Part shown: positions 24,796 through 33,747 of the stretch, in pieces
Numbering within the stretch: position 1 is the first letter of the stretch
Layout: each line of letters begins with the position of its first letter
DNA from: an uncultured Candidatus Saccharibacteria bacterium
GTDB lineage: Bacteria > Patescibacteriota > Saccharimonadia > Saccharimonadales > Saccharimonadaceae
Direction of reading: 5' to 3'
Length of the DNA stretch: 64,000 nucleotides
Assembly (NCBI GenBank): GCA_947090635.1
Contig: CAMUOM010000002.1
Location: 1-64,000, forward strand
The notes under the pieces: generated by a model
Database searches by the model: none
What the model was told of the DNA's origin: nothing
Seen by the model: only the letters and a program-made list of their open reading frames with translations
Position numbers and translations under genes: made by a program

Positions 24796-25848
24796 ATGAA
24801 GCCAACCCTATCTATTATCATCCCTGTTTATAATGCTGCCGATAAAATTAACAACATTGTTGAGTCGGTGATGGCGCAGAAGTATGATGACTTTGAGCTA
24901 ATTTTAGTCAACGACTTTTCGACCGACAACACGCGCGCCGTGCTCGCCGACCTCAGCCGCTACCATAGTAAAATCAAAGCTATTAACCTCGCCCACAATC
25001 AAGGCGCCTCGGGGGCACGCAATGCTGGCCTCCGGCGTGCCAAGGGTACCTATGTTATGTTCCTTGACGCCGACGACAACTTCCGCCGGCCGATGATAAA
25101 ATCCATGGTGTCAGCCATCACGCGCGGCGCCGACTTAGTCGCCTGTGGCTTTACTTACAACACATTTAAAGCCGGACAACTAGTCTCAACCGAGCAAATT
25201 GGGCTTAATCCGTTGCCAGCGCAACCAAAAGACGAATCCTTCCCAGCCTATGTTACTCACCTATTAGGTGTCAGCCCGCTCTTATATCAAGTATGGAATA
25301 AAATTTACCGCGCCGACATCATCCGCCAACACAAATTAGCTTTCCAGACGGGCCTCGACTTTGGCGAAGACCTTGAGTTCAATTTAAGTTACCTCGCGCA
25401 TTGCCAAAAAATCAGTTTTATTCGTCAGGCGCTATATATCTACAACCTCGAAGACAGTGGTACTTACCAAAAATCATCACTTGTTTTTGCGCACCGGGTA
25501 CATAATTACCGCGCGCTTTGTGAGTTTACGGCTAACTGTAATGATACCAACCTACCCGACTACCTAGCTTGGATTCGCCACTACTGGTTCTACTCCTATT
25601 GTCTTGCTATTAGCCGATCTACCTTACCACAAAAAACCAAAATTCAGCGCCTCAAGCAAGCACTTAGCATTGCTAACCTCGGCCATCTCGCACACCGCCG
25701 CGTTATCGGTAGTAAACGCTACCTTATGCAAGTCGCCTTACACTGGGCTGCCACTTCGCCGCGCCGTCTAGCGCACCTCATGGCTTTTACTCACCAACTA
25801 AAAAGTTGCCACCTCACAACTTGGCTGTGGCAACTTTTACGGCACTAA
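24796..25848 (+). CDS. Glycosyltransferase, GT2 family
   Basis: 350 residues. GT-A fold with the family-2 start LSIIIPVYNAADKINNIVESV, VNDFSTDNT, the GASGARNAGLRRAKGTYVMFLDADD nucleotide-sugar site (DxD), and a later GEDLEFNL that resembles the acidic ED motif of these enzymes. No membrane helices in the N-terminal part. It transfers a single sugar to an acceptor on the inner face of the membrane. It stands alone, divergent from the FGE-like gene and convergent with jag. Confidence 0.93.
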   Translation: MKPTLSIIIPVYNAADKINNIVESVMAQKYDDFELILVNDFSTDNTRAVLADLSRYHSKIKAINLAHNQGASGARNAGLRRAKGTYVMFLDADDNFRRPMIKSMVSAITRGADLVACGFTYNTFKAGQLVSTEQIGLNPLPAQPKDESFPAYVTHLLGVSPLLYQVWNKIYRADIIRQHKLAFQTGLDFGEDLEFNLSYLAHCQKISFIRQALYIYNLEDSGTYQKSSLVFAHRVHNYRALCEFTANCNDTNLPDYLAWIRHYWFYSYCLAISRSTLPQKTKIQRLKQALSIANLGHLAHRRVIGSKRYLMQVALHWAATSPRRLAHLMAFTHQLKSCHLTTWLWQLLRH

Positions 25849-25860
25849 TTGCTAATTAAA

Positions 25861-26325
25861 TTATTCCGCCTTAAGCTTCAGAACGATGTGGCGCTCACGC
25901 CCTTCACCTTCGCTATCGGTCGATAGCTGGCCATAGTCTGCTAAAGCATTGTGGACTACGCGACGCTCGGCGGCATTCATTGGCTTTAATGTCATCATTT
26001 CGCCGGTCGCAATCACCTGCTTCGCCCAGCCTTCGGCTTCGCGCGCCAGCTGCTCGTTATGGCGCTTCTTGTAATCTGCGATATCAAGGCTAACGCGAGT
26101 TAGCGCGGCATTGTGCTGATATAAAGCAGCGCGAATTAGCGTCTGAAAGCTGCGCAAAGTCTCACCGTTACGACCAATTAGCAACTTCGATAGATAGGTT
26201 GTTGGTACGGACAATTCAATCACCTCTTCTTCAGCCGTGGCATATACCTCAACATTGATACCATAAAAGGATAACATATCCTCAGTGAACTTCTTGGCGA
26301 ATAAAATTGATTCTTCTCGGTTCAT
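25861..26325 (-). CDS. jag: KH/R3H RNA-binding protein Jag (KhpB)
   Basis: 154 residues: a KH domain (PTTYLSKLLIGRNGETLRSFQTLI, with the GRNGE loop) and an R3H domain (LKPMNAAERRVVHNALA ... STDSEGEGRERHIVLKL). The N-terminal Jag_N domain of longer homologues is missing, as is common in short forms. It binds RNA and influences cell division and envelope growth in Firmicutes. It follows yidC with a GGAGG site in the spacer, the standard rpmH-rnpA-yidC-jag order beside the origin. Confidence 0.93.
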   Translation of the reverse strand: MNREESILFAKKFTEDMLSFYGINVEVYATAEEEVIELSVPTTYLSKLLIGRNGETLRSFQTLIRAALYQHNAALTRVSLDIADYKKRHNEQLAREAEGWAKQVIATGEMMTLKPMNAAERRVVHNALADYGQLSTDSEGEGRERHIVLKLKAE

Positions 26326-26334
26326 CTTACCTCC

Positions 26335-27252
26335 TTATTTAGTCTTCCGCCGGATTACAGTTTTTACATGAGTTGGCTTGGTCTCCACCTCCTCCGCCAA
26401 CTGCTTCCGCCGCACCATAGCTGGCTTCGCTTGTTTCAACCGCTCTTGGCTAATCGCCTTGAGTTCCGACTGACTATTGTTAAGAATGATATGTTGCTGC
26501 AGCACGGCAAAAGCCGACGAAGCAGCGTAGTAAAGCACTACCGCGCTCGGGAATGGCATTGAAATCATTAAGGTTATCAATGGTGATATTAACGCCATCT
26601 TGCGCCCTGCCGCCGCATTTATCTCTGATTGGTCGATTTTTTCACCACCTGCCGCGTCTTTCAAAATCTTCCGGATACCACGCGTATCTTCATCTTTTGG
26701 CAAAATCTGCTTAGTCTGAATGTACTGAAATAGCGCCGCAAGCAGAGCAATAACTAGTGCTGGTGCGTACACTGCCGCCGCCTTATCGAGGTCAATTACC
26801 CCAAATAGCGTCACATGTGGATTAGCCGTCAGTAGCTCTGGGATGCGACCGAAGTGGCGCAACGCCGGGTAAATGTAATTCGCAGCATCGACGTGAGTGT
26901 TAAAGTGGGTGACAATTCGCACTACACTATATATCGCAAGCAAGATGGGTAGCTGGATTAAGTTTGCCACAATGGAGGCCGCTGGCTTCACACCGCGTTC
27001 CTTATAAAGCGCCATCATCATAGTCGATTGCGCCATCTTGTCTTTAGTTTGGCGGCGAATCTTACGTAGCTCCGGCTGCAGCTCGCGCATCAACTTCGAC
27101 TGATGAAGCTGACGGCGCATCACTGGCCAAAGCAACAAGCGAATCATTACGGTAACAATAACAATAGACACACCGAAGTCGCCGACAAAGTTATAAATAA
27201 ACGCCAATACATTAAAAATTGGCTTAGTTAAAATCTCATCAAATAGGTTCAT
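26335..27252 (-). CDS. yidC: Membrane protein insertase YidC/OxaI
   Basis: 305 residues, the short form without the large periplasmic domain of proteobacteria. Five transmembrane helices; helix 1 contains IRLLLWP with the Arg of the hydrophilic groove. Further family motifs are KTKDKMAQ..MMALYKERGVKPAASIVANLIQLPILLAIYSVVR and a SPLITLMISMPFPSAVVLYYAASS segment. It inserts small membrane proteins alone or with SecYEG. A -10 box seven bases before the ATG suggests transcription independent of rnpA. Confidence 0.95.
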   Translation of the reverse strand: MNLFDEILTKPIFNVLAFIYNFVGDFGVSIVIVTVMIRLLLWPVMRRQLHQSKLMRELQPELRKIRRQTKDKMAQSTMMMALYKERGVKPAASIVANLIQLPILLAIYSVVRIVTHFNTHVDAANYIYPALRHFGRIPELLTANPHVTLFGVIDLDKAAAVYAPALVIALLAALFQYIQTKQILPKDEDTRGIRKILKDAAGGEKIDQSEINAAAGRKMALISPLITLMISMPFPSAVVLYYAASSAFAVLQQHIILNNSQSELKAISQERLKQAKPAMVRRKQLAEEVETKPTHVKTVIRRKTK

Positions 27253-27259
27253 TACCTAT

Positions 27260-27265
27260 ATTTTA
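27260..27265 (-). promoter_or_regulatory. -10 box of yidC
   Basis: TAAAAT-ATAGGTA-ATG, seven-base gap, inside the rnpA-yidC spacer. Confidence 0.45.
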
Positions 27266-27272
27266 GCATATT

Positions 27273-27620
27273 TTAGTGGGTAATTTGTAGTTGTTTGAGA
27301 GCTAACACTAGTTGACGTTCCAATTCAGCGCTGGGCGCAGTCAAGACGTCCTTTGAATAAAGCGTTACGGCAAGGTCGGTGGTAACGGCAAGGTCGCCTA
27401 AGTGGTGACGTAGCAGCTCATACATCCGGCGGCGAGCGCGATTTCGTGGCACGGCGTCATGTAATAGCTTTTTACTGACAATAACCGCCGCGCGCGAATG
27501 CTGACGGCGAGGATTCGCCACCACTCGCACACTAAAATACCGCGTACGGGCTTGCGTACCGTGGCTAAAAAGATATTTAAGGCTGGCATGGCCGTGAAAA
27601 CGATTGGTTTGACGTAACAT
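27273..27620 (-). CDS. rnpA: Ribonuclease P protein component
   Basis: 115 residues with the RnpA core: NRFHGHASLKYLF near the N-terminus, RYFSVRVVANPRRQHSRAAVIVSKKL, and the RNR-like PRNRARRRMYELLR motif. It binds RNase P RNA and helps remove tRNA 5' leaders. In its conserved place between rpmH and yidC. The ATG lies 23 bases past the hairpin described upstream. Confidence 0.95.
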   Translation of the reverse strand: MLRQTNRFHGHASLKYLFSHGTQARTRYFSVRVVANPRRQHSRAAVIVSKKLLHDAVPRNRARRRMYELLRHHLGDLAVTTDLAVTLYSKDVLTAPSAELERQLVLALKQLQITH

Positions 27621-27643
27621 AATAAATTAAATAATAACTATAA

Positions 27644-27670
27644 AATATAACGAGTCTAGCTCGTTATATT
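27644..27670 (-). terminator. Hairpin between rpmH and rnpA
   Basis: Perfect 11-bp stem AATATAACGAG / CTCGTTATATT with a five-base loop; on the minus strand the stem runs into TTTTATAG. It may attenuate rpmH transcription before rnpA or mark a processing site. Confidence 0.6.
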
Positions 27671-27682
27671 AAGTCGCTGGGC

Positions 27683-27820
27683 TTAGCGTGCAATCTTGGC
27701 ACGCTGCTTGTTGCGGCGGCGCTTTAGGACAAGCTGGCCTGCTCTCGTTGACATACGAGCACGAAAACCGTGTACGCGGGCGTTGTGTCGCTTCTTTGGT
27801 TGGTACGTTCTCTTTGGCAT
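27683..27820 (-). CDS. rpmH: 50S ribosomal protein L34
   Basis: 45 residues, beginning [19 protein letters not shown] and ending in a cluster of Lys/Arg; contains [15 protein letters not shown], the L34 core. A component of the large ribosomal subunit. The conserved first gene of the origin-side operon, facing away from dnaA across the DnaA-box region. Confidence 0.97.
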   Translation of the reverse strand: MPKRTYQPKKRHNARVHGFRARMSTRAGQLVLKRRRNKQRAKIAR

Positions 27821-27867
27821 ATAAGCTAGTATAACATATTATAGATTTTTTTCAACTGAAAATAGTT

Positions 27868-27971
27868 CTTTCCACAGCCTAGCATAAGTTTTCCACAGGT
27901 TTTACAGTGGTGGCTCCCAGTTGTGGAAAACTATGTGGTTTGCCACAGCCACCTTTTTGCCTTGTGGAAAA
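27868..27971. other. DnaA-box cluster upstream of dnaA
   Basis: Four boxes: CTTTCCACA (27868-27876, +), TTTTCCACA (27889-27897, +), TGTGGAAAA (27922-27930, i.e. box on -), and TGTGGAAAA (27963-27971, -). The consensus here appears to be TTTTCCACA rather than TTATCCACA. May serve origin function and dnaA autoregulation. Confidence 0.8.
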
Positions 27972-28015
27972 CTCTCATTTTTGGTATCATTTTAACTAGT
28001 GAAGAGGGTAAATTG

Positions 28016-29407
28016 ATGGAGCAAAACGAGACAAGTCTATCCGCCTTGTGGCAATCAGTGCTGGCCGAGGTCAAGCTTGATAAAGCCGTCTCTGACATGA
28101 GCTTCAAGCTGTTTTGGCAAGACAATTCCGCCATCAAACTCACCCACCTCGACGGCGACACTTACCACTTTGAAGTCAAAAACTTCATGTATAAAACTCA
28201 GTTTGAAACTAAGTTTTACGACATCATCGTAACTCGGCTCACTAAACTAAATCCAGCCGTCAGCAAACCAAAGCTAGTTTTTTCGATCCACAAGGGTGGT
28301 AATAAAAAATCTGCCGACCAAGAAGAAGTAGTAGTGATTAGTGATGATATTACCTCACGCCCGACTAAGGCAGTGGCACACTTCGAGTCGCATCTTAATA
28401 GCCGTTACACCTTTGACAACTTTATCGTCGGCTCGTGTAATCAATTCGCCTACACTGCCGCCCAAGCTGCCGCCAAACATCCCGGCGAACATTACAACCC
28501 CGTCTTCGTCTACGGTGGCGTTGGCCTCGGTAAAACGCACCTGATTCAGGCTATCGGCAATGCCATTTACCACGACGACCACTCACGCAAGGTGCTCTAT
28601 GCCACCACTGAAGAGTTCGTTAATGACTTTATTTATCACGTTCGCAACAAGACACCCGAGGCCTTTACGCGCAAGTATCGCGAGCTCGATGCGCTAATTA
28701 TTGACGATATTCAGTTTATCGCCGGCAAGGGTAAAACTGAGGAGGCGTTCTTTAATACCTTCAATGCCCTGCATCAAGCCAATCGCCAGATTGTAATTAG
28801 CTCCGACCGTCCGCCGGCTGAAATTCCAACCCTAACTGACCGCCTGCGCAGCCGCTTCCAGATGGGTATGATGGTAGATGTCAACCTGCCAGAGTATGAG
28901 ACCCGCGTCGCTATTATTGAGGCCAAGGCCGCGCTCAATAACACCATTGAGCTACCGCGCGAGACCGCCGAGTACATTGCCAAGACTGTTCGAACTAACG
29001 TTCGCGAACTTGAAGGCGCGCTCAATCAAGTGATGGCCTATGCTGAAATGCAGAACAACACGCCGACCGTTGAATTTGCCGCCGCTATTCTCTCTAGCGC
29101 CCGACCAAGCCCGTCGCGTCACCTGACTTCACGCCAAGTTGTTGACAAAACAGCTCGTTTCTTTGAGATTAAAGTCTCAGAAATTAAATCTTCGTCGCGC
29201 AGCGCCAACATCGCCCTGCCACGCCAAATTGCCATGTACCTTTTGCGCAGTGAACTTCACCTCAGTTATCCACAAATCGCACATGAGCTTGGGCGCAACG
29301 ACCACACCACAGCCATGCACTCTATCCAAAAAATCGAGACTCAAATCAAGCTCGATGTAGAGATTCGCAATAAGGTCGCCGCAATTAAGGAGGAGCTCTA
29401 TGCTTAG
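28016..29407 (+). CDS. dnaA: Chromosomal replication initiator DnaA
   Basis: 463 residues from ATG 28016, chosen because GAGGG is just upstream and because the 31-residue extension of the longer frame runs through the DnaA-box region and has no homology pattern. Domain I (about 1-75), a short linker, AAA+ domain with Walker A GGVGLGKTH (167-175) and Walker B IIDDIQF (DD at 230-231), sensor ISSDRPPAEI, and domain IV with the DNA-binding signature ELGRNDHTTAMHS. It binds boxes and opens the origin. dnaN follows after 267 bases. Confidence 0.97.
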   Translation: MEQNETSLSALWQSVLAEVKLDKAVSDMSFKLFWQDNSAIKLTHLDGDTYHFEVKNFMYKTQFETKFYDIIVTRLTKLNPAVSKPKLVFSIHKGGNKKSADQEEVVVISDDITSRPTKAVAHFESHLNSRYTFDNFIVGSCNQFAYTAAQAAAKHPGEHYNPVFVYGGVGLGKTHLIQAIGNAIYHDDHSRKVLYATTEEFVNDFIYHVRNKTPEAFTRKYRELDALIIDDIQFIAGKGKTEEAFFNTFNALHQANRQIVISSDRPPAEIPTLTDRLRSRFQMGMMVDVNLPEYETRVAIIEAKAALNNTIELPRETAEYIAKTVRTNVRELEGALNQVMAYAEMQNNTPTVEFAAAILSSARPSPSRHLTSRQVVDKTARFFEIKVSEIKSSSRSANIALPRQIAMYLLRSELHLSYPQIAHELGRNDHTTAMHSIQKIETQIKLDVEIRNKVAAIKEELYA

Positions 29408-29674
29408 CACAACTTCACCTGTGGAAAACCCGTGGACAACTTGTGGTCTAGCTGCGGTAAAACTTGTGTATTATTTTGACGCATTGTGTATAACATCAAC
29501 AGCCCAATCAAACCGCCGTGTAAAACCATCATGTAACCCACAACTTTTACACCGCTTTCCACAATTTTTATCCACCGCGAAAAGTGCACTTTACCAGAGT
29601 TATCAACTGGTTTTCCACACTTTCCACAGGACTTATTATTATGATTATTATTTATTTAATAAAGGAGGTTTAAA
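29408..29674. other. oriC candidate between dnaA and dnaN
   Basis: 267 bases without genes. Boxes: TGTGGAAAA (29420-29428, box on -), CTTTCCACA (29555-29563), TTATCCACC (29568-29576), TTATCAACT (29601-29609), TTTTCCACA (29612-29620), CTTTCCACA (29621-29629). After the last pair comes GGAC and the triplets TTA TTA TTA TGA TTA TTA (29634-29651), like the DnaA-trio element that lies next to boxes in bacterial unwinding sites. An AAAGGAGG ribosome-binding site for dnaN follows. This arrangement makes it the better origin candidate of the two box clusters. Confidence 0.78.
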
Positions 29675-30757
29675 ATGAAGCTAATAGTTACACAAAACGA
29701 CCTGGCAAAGGCGTTAGGCAATGTATCACGGATTGCTATCGCACAGTCCGGTAACTCAATGCTCGGTAATGTGCTATTTCGTACCAATGCTAATAAGTTA
29801 ATTGTCACCGCCACTAATTTAGAGGTCGTTATGGTCGACACTATCGCCGCTCAGGTGGAAGCCGAAGGCGCGATTGCTGTGCCTGCGAAGGTATTGACGG
29901 AATTTATCTGCAATTTGCCGAATACTGAAGTTGAGATTGAAGTAAAAAACAATCTAATTTACATTAAGGCGGGCACCTACCAATCAACTATTAATGCTGT
30001 TGATCCGGAGGACTACCCTGCTATCCCTGAGTCAAATGAGGCAAACTCGCTGGAGCTAAGTGCCGAGGTACTAAAAGAGATAGTGACGCGAGTTTCAAAC
30101 GTGGCTAGCACCGATGCTTCGCGTCCACTACTAAATGGCGTTTGCTTTGATACTGACGACGATGGATTATTGCACCTTGTTGCGACCGACGGCTACCGCT
30201 TGGCAGAATTGAAGTTAATGAAACTAGATCACGAAGTAAAGATGATTGTACCCTACCGCGCTCTACAGGATGCTACGCGCATTGCAGCGGACAGCGACAC
30301 AGTACTAATTAAGTATAGCGACGACCAAGTTAGCTTCGTGGCAGCCAATGCTCGCGTAACTTCACGCTTAATTGACGGCAAATATATCAATTATGCTGGC
30401 TTAATTCCAAAGAATACTAAGTCTACCGTGACGCTGAACCGCGCCGAATGGATGAAGGCGGCGAAGATTGCGGAGCCGTTTTCGCGCCCAAACAACACCA
30501 TCATTATTAAAGTTGAGGGTAATGTGATGAAGGTGCGTTCGGTGGCTGGCCAGATGGGTATTAATAGCTCGGAGCTGGCGGTACAGGCTGAGGGCGGTGA
30601 CGTGGCATTTAATGTCAACTGTCGTTACCTAATTGAGGCGCTCAATTGTTTACATGGCGATGACGTGATAGTTCATACGGACGGCGGTATGACGCCAATT
30701 GTTTTAACTGGCGACCAAGATGATTACCTACATCTAGTCATGCCGATGCGCAACTAA
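29675..30757 (+). CDS. dnaN: DNA polymerase III sliding clamp, beta subunit
   Basis: 360 residues, normal length, three clamp domains. Begins MKLIVTQNDLAKALGNVSR; contains the GYRLAELKL motif (ATDGYRLA) near residue 170 and ends DDYLHLVMPMRN, the standard C-terminal LxxPMR. Forms the ring that tethers polymerase to DNA. Preceded by an ideal AAAGGAGGT. Its stop overlaps the recF start (TAATG). Confidence 0.97.
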   Translation: MKLIVTQNDLAKALGNVSRIAIAQSGNSMLGNVLFRTNANKLIVTATNLEVVMVDTIAAQVEAEGAIAVPAKVLTEFICNLPNTEVEIEVKNNLIYIKAGTYQSTINAVDPEDYPAIPESNEANSLELSAEVLKEIVTRVSNVASTDASRPLLNGVCFDTDDDGLLHLVATDGYRLAELKLMKLDHEVKMIVPYRALQDATRIAADSDTVLIKYSDDQVSFVAANARVTSRLIDGKYINYAGLIPKNTKSTVTLNRAEWMKAAKIAEPFSRPNNTIIIKVEGNVMKVRSVAGQMGINSSELAVQAEGGDVAFNVNCRYLIEALNCLHGDDVIVHTDGGMTPIVLTGDQDDYLHLVMPMRN

Positions 30758-31764
30758 TGAAGCTAGTAGTAAATAATTTTCGCTCCCACCAGCATTATCA
30801 GGTGGAATTTACTGCCGGGATGAATATCATCACCGGCCCGAATGGTAGTGGTAAGACGACACTACTGGAGGCGATATATGTGGCACTGATGGGTAAAAGT
30901 TGGCGCTCGAATTTTGATGAGATGGTGCGCCAACCGGCGGATGAATTTAATTGGTGGCGAATTGATTTAACACGCGACGATGCGGTGAGGACGGTAAAAT
31001 ATCAAGCAGGTACGAAGACGTTTATTATTAACGACCACAGTTACCACCGCTTCCCTACTTCGCAACGCGTGCCAGTACTACTATTTGAGCCGAACGACAT
31101 GCAAATGCTGTATGGTTCGCCATCGCGGCGGCGAGATTTCTTTGACCGCGCCATTAGTGTTTTGGACCCCACACATCAGACTGAGGTTAATAAGTTTGCT
31201 CGGGTGCTGCGTCAGCGCAATAGTTTACTAAAGCAAGATTATTGTGACCCGAGCGAACTGTTAGTCTGGGATATTCAATTCAGCCAGTTGTCTGCGCAAA
31301 TCTCGGCGCGGCGACGGCGTTTGGTGCAACTAATCAACCAGTCAATTGCGGCGCAATACCAGTCAATTGCTGGGCGGTCAGATACGGTTGAATTAAAGTT
31401 TCAAGCAGGCGCGCCCGCGACAGTGGAACACGTTATGGCGGAACTGAGGCGGAGCTGTGATAGTATTGCTACCCCTGTAGGGGCACAAAAGGACGACTTT
31501 GAGTTTCGTTTTAACCATAAGGCGGCGAAGCTAAATGCTTCGCGTGGCGAGAATCGTACTATTTTATTTGCCTTGCTCGCGGTGATTGCGGACGTGGTGC
31601 GTCAGCACTATCCTGAGGCAGTAATATTACTAGATGATATTGATTCCGAGCTTGATGCGGCGCATCGCGCCAATCTTTACGCGACAGATATTTTTCAGCA
31701 CAATACTATTGCCACTACCCTGTCTTACAGTGGTGGCGACTATCATCACATTGAGTTAAGTTAG
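30757..31764 (+). CDS. recF: DNA replication/repair protein RecF
   Basis: 335 residues. SMC-like ATPase with Walker A ITGPNGSGKTT (about 25-35), the RecF-specific FRSH near the N-terminus, FEPNDMQMLYGSPSRRRDFFDRA, and Walker B VILLDDIDSELDA. RecF loads RecA at gaps. Translation is coupled to dnaN by a one-base overlap. The usual next gene gyrB is absent here; instead the 3' end overlaps by nine bases the stop of an oppositely oriented ABC permease gene. Confidence 0.95.
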   Translation: MKLVVNNFRSHQHYQVEFTAGMNIITGPNGSGKTTLLEAIYVALMGKSWRSNFDEMVRQPADEFNWWRIDLTRDDAVRTVKYQAGTKTFIINDHSYHRFPTSQRVPVLLFEPNDMQMLYGSPSRRRDFFDRAISVLDPTHQTEVNKFARVLRQRNSLLKQDYCDPSELLVWDIQFSQLSAQISARRRRLVQLINQSIAAQYQSIAGRSDTVELKFQAGAPATVEHVMAELRRSCDSIATPVGAQKDDFEFRFNHKAAKLNASRGENRTILFALLAVIADVVRQHYPEAVILLDDIDSELDAAHRANLYATDIFQHNTIATTLSYSGGDYHHIELS

Positions 31765-32943
31765 CTGGCGGAGGGCGGAAATAACGTCGCTTTTTGCAGC
31801 GCGCCATGCTGGATAGAGGCCAAAGAAGATGCCGACCGCGATTGGCAAGACAAAGCCGAAGATGACAGCGTTGAGACTAAATACGAGGTTGAGTGATAGA
31901 TAAAAAGTAGTGATGTAAGCAATGAGATAGGCCAATACTAAGCCGACGATGCCACCGTTGACTGAGATAATGAGTGATTCCATTAAAAATTGCATTAAAA
32001 TGTTGCTATTGGTTGCGCCTACTGCTTTGCGGATGCCGATTTCGCGCCGCCGCTCAACTACACCAACCAACATAATGTTCATAATACTAATGCCGCTAAT
32101 TAGGAGCGATAATCCGGCAAAGGCAAAGATAAAGTATTGTATGATGCGCAGAGTATGCTGCAATTGGTGTGTGACATCGGTAGTGTTCATGACGGAATAC
32201 TCGCTTTTGTCAGCATGCTGATTAGTAAGGATACCGAGGAGCGTTTGGCTGATAGCGGTGTTTTTATTACTTGGGTAAGCAATAATTTGGCTAATGCGTG
32301 TGGTATTAAAGAGGCTTTGTCCGCGTTGCAAGTGCATAAAGGCAGTTTGGTCGACGTTGTAGCCGAGAAGTGACAGTGGCTGCCCAACTCGATTGAGGAT
32401 GCCAATTACCGTAAAGGCTTCGCCTTCAATATTGACAATTTGATTATGGGCAATACTGGTGCCAATAAGTCGCTGAGCTAAGTCGTAGCCCAAGACTAAC
32501 CAATTTTTGTGGGTGTCGTTTTGGTCAAACCAGTTGCCGCTAGTGAGTTTAAGCCCTAGCGCTGATTGAAAATTGGCAGTTGTGGCGGCCAAGGTAACAC
32601 GGTCAATATGCTGTTTGCTAGTACTTAAGCCGGTGCGTAAGATAGAAGACGCTACAGTATAGCCAACTTCTGATGTGCGGTTAATTAACCTTAAATCATC
32701 ATTAGTTAAAGTAGCACTAGGAATTTTAGTGAGGCCAAATTGATCTAATGAATCGCCACCATTAACGATGGCGGTTTTGTTGTTGAATTGAGTAATTTGC
32801 CGCTCTACTCCGGCGCTGATGCAGTCACTAATAATTAAGCTAAGTGAAATCATAAAGACACCGACCATTACGCCAGTAGTGGCGAGCATACTGCGGAAAC
32901 GGTGGCTTTTAAGACTAGCTTTAGCTAATTTAACTGATAACAT
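31756..32943 (-). CDS. ABC transporter permease, MacB/FtsX type
   Basis: 395 residues. Topology of MacB: N-terminal transmembrane helix (about 20-40), a ~220-residue extracytoplasmic MacB_PCD domain, and three C-terminal helices (from FIFAFAGLSLLISGISIMNIMLVGVVERRREIGIRKAVGA, about 270-390). The ERRREIGIRKAVGAT segment after helix 2 is the family's signature. These mechanotransmitter transporters act on lipoproteins, peptides or antibiotics. It starts in a one-base overlap with the ATPase gene. No third periplasmic subunit is seen, as in Gram-positive systems. Confidence 0.9.
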   Translation of the reverse strand: MLSVKLAKASLKSHRFRSMLATTGVMVGVFMISLSLIISDCISAGVERQITQFNNKTAIVNGGDSLDQFGLTKIPSATLTNDDLRLINRTSEVGYTVASSILRTGLSTSKQHIDRVTLAATTANFQSALGLKLTSGNWFDQNDTHKNWLVLGYDLAQRLIGTSIAHNQIVNIEGEAFTVIGILNRVGQPLSLLGYNVDQTAFMHLQRGQSLFNTTRISQIIAYPSNKNTAISQTLLGILTNQHADKSEYSVMNTTDVTHQLQHTLRIIQYFIFAFAGLSLLISGISIMNIMLVGVVERRREIGIRKAVGATNSNILMQFLMESLIISVNGGIVGLVLAYLIAYITTFYLSLNLVFSLNAVIFGFVLPIAVGIFFGLYPAWRAAKSDVISALRQLT

Positions 32944-33740
32944 TATTTACTCCTCCGCTTTTGATATTTTCGTCCCTTTTCGCGACGGCGCGCATTGATG
33001 GTGCGTTTGGTTACCTTAAAGGCTGCGGTTTCAGTAAGCTCTTCGTCGCGGTCAATTTTGCCATCCTTCATGTAGATGACGCGGCTGGCATACTTCAATA
33101 GCTCTGGGTTGTGTGTCACCATTAGAATAGTGTTGCCGGCGCGATGTAGGCGGGTTAATTCTTGCATGATGATATCACTATTCTTTGAGTCAAGGTTGCC
33201 GGTTGGTTCGTCGGCTAAGATAATTTTAGGGCTATTAATAAGTGCCCGAGCGATTGCGACGCGTTGCATTTGACCGCCTGAAAGCTGGTCGGGCATGTAG
33301 TATTCGCGAAGGGCGAGACCAAATGTTTTTAGAAGTGCACTGGCACGCTCGAGGTTTTTATAGCTAAAGCCACGCCGGTAATTGAGCGGCAAGACAACAT
33401 TGTCGAGCACAGTGAGGGTTGGCACCAGGTTGAAGTTCTGAAAAACGAAGCCAATTTCGCGGTTGCGAATGCGCGCCTTGCGGTTGCTACTGAAGCGTTC
33501 GATGTTTTTATTATTAAACAGATATTCACCACTAGTTGGTTTTTCCAGCAAGCCAATGTGCTGTAGTAACGTGGTTTTACCACAGCCTGATGGCCCCATG
33601 ATAGCGACAAATTCGCCCGGTTGAATTTCAAGGTCGACGTGGTCGAGGGCATTTAACGCTTGGTCATCAAAACCAAAGGTCTTGGTTAGACCACGCAGCA
33701 AAATTAATGGCTTCAATTCGCCTTCAACCACATCACTCAT
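32943..33740 (-). CDS. ABC transporter ATPase, MacB/LolD type
   Basis: 265 residues from the chosen start MSDVVEGELKP, which sits seven bases after a -10 box; the longer frame adds 18 residues that overlap the promoter. Walker A GPSGCGKTT, signature LSGGQMQRVAIARALI, Walker B ILADEPTGNLD, H-loop VTHNPE, the typical LolD set. Powers the MacB-like permease encoded immediately after. The 40-residue Lys/Arg tail (RRREKGRKYQKRRSK) is basic and unusual. Confidence 0.92.
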   Translation of the reverse strand: MSDVVEGELKPLILLRGLTKTFGFDDQALNALDHVDLEIQPGEFVAIMGPSGCGKTTLLQHIGLLEKPTSGEYLFNNKNIERFSSNRKARIRNREIGFVFQNFNLVPTLTVLDNVVLPLNYRRGFSYKNLERASALLKTFGLALREYYMPDQLSGGQMQRVAIARALINSPKIILADEPTGNLDSKNSDIIMQELTRLHRAGNTILMVTHNPELLKYASRVIYMKDGKIDRDEELTETAAFKVTKRTINARRREKGRKYQKRRSK

Positions 33741-33747
33741 TACTACT

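Noticed and set aside
27923..28015. Longer dnaA start giving 31 extra residues
   Set aside because: This part overlaps two DnaA boxes and has no DnaA-like sequence; GAGGG before the ATG at 28016 marks the likely start.
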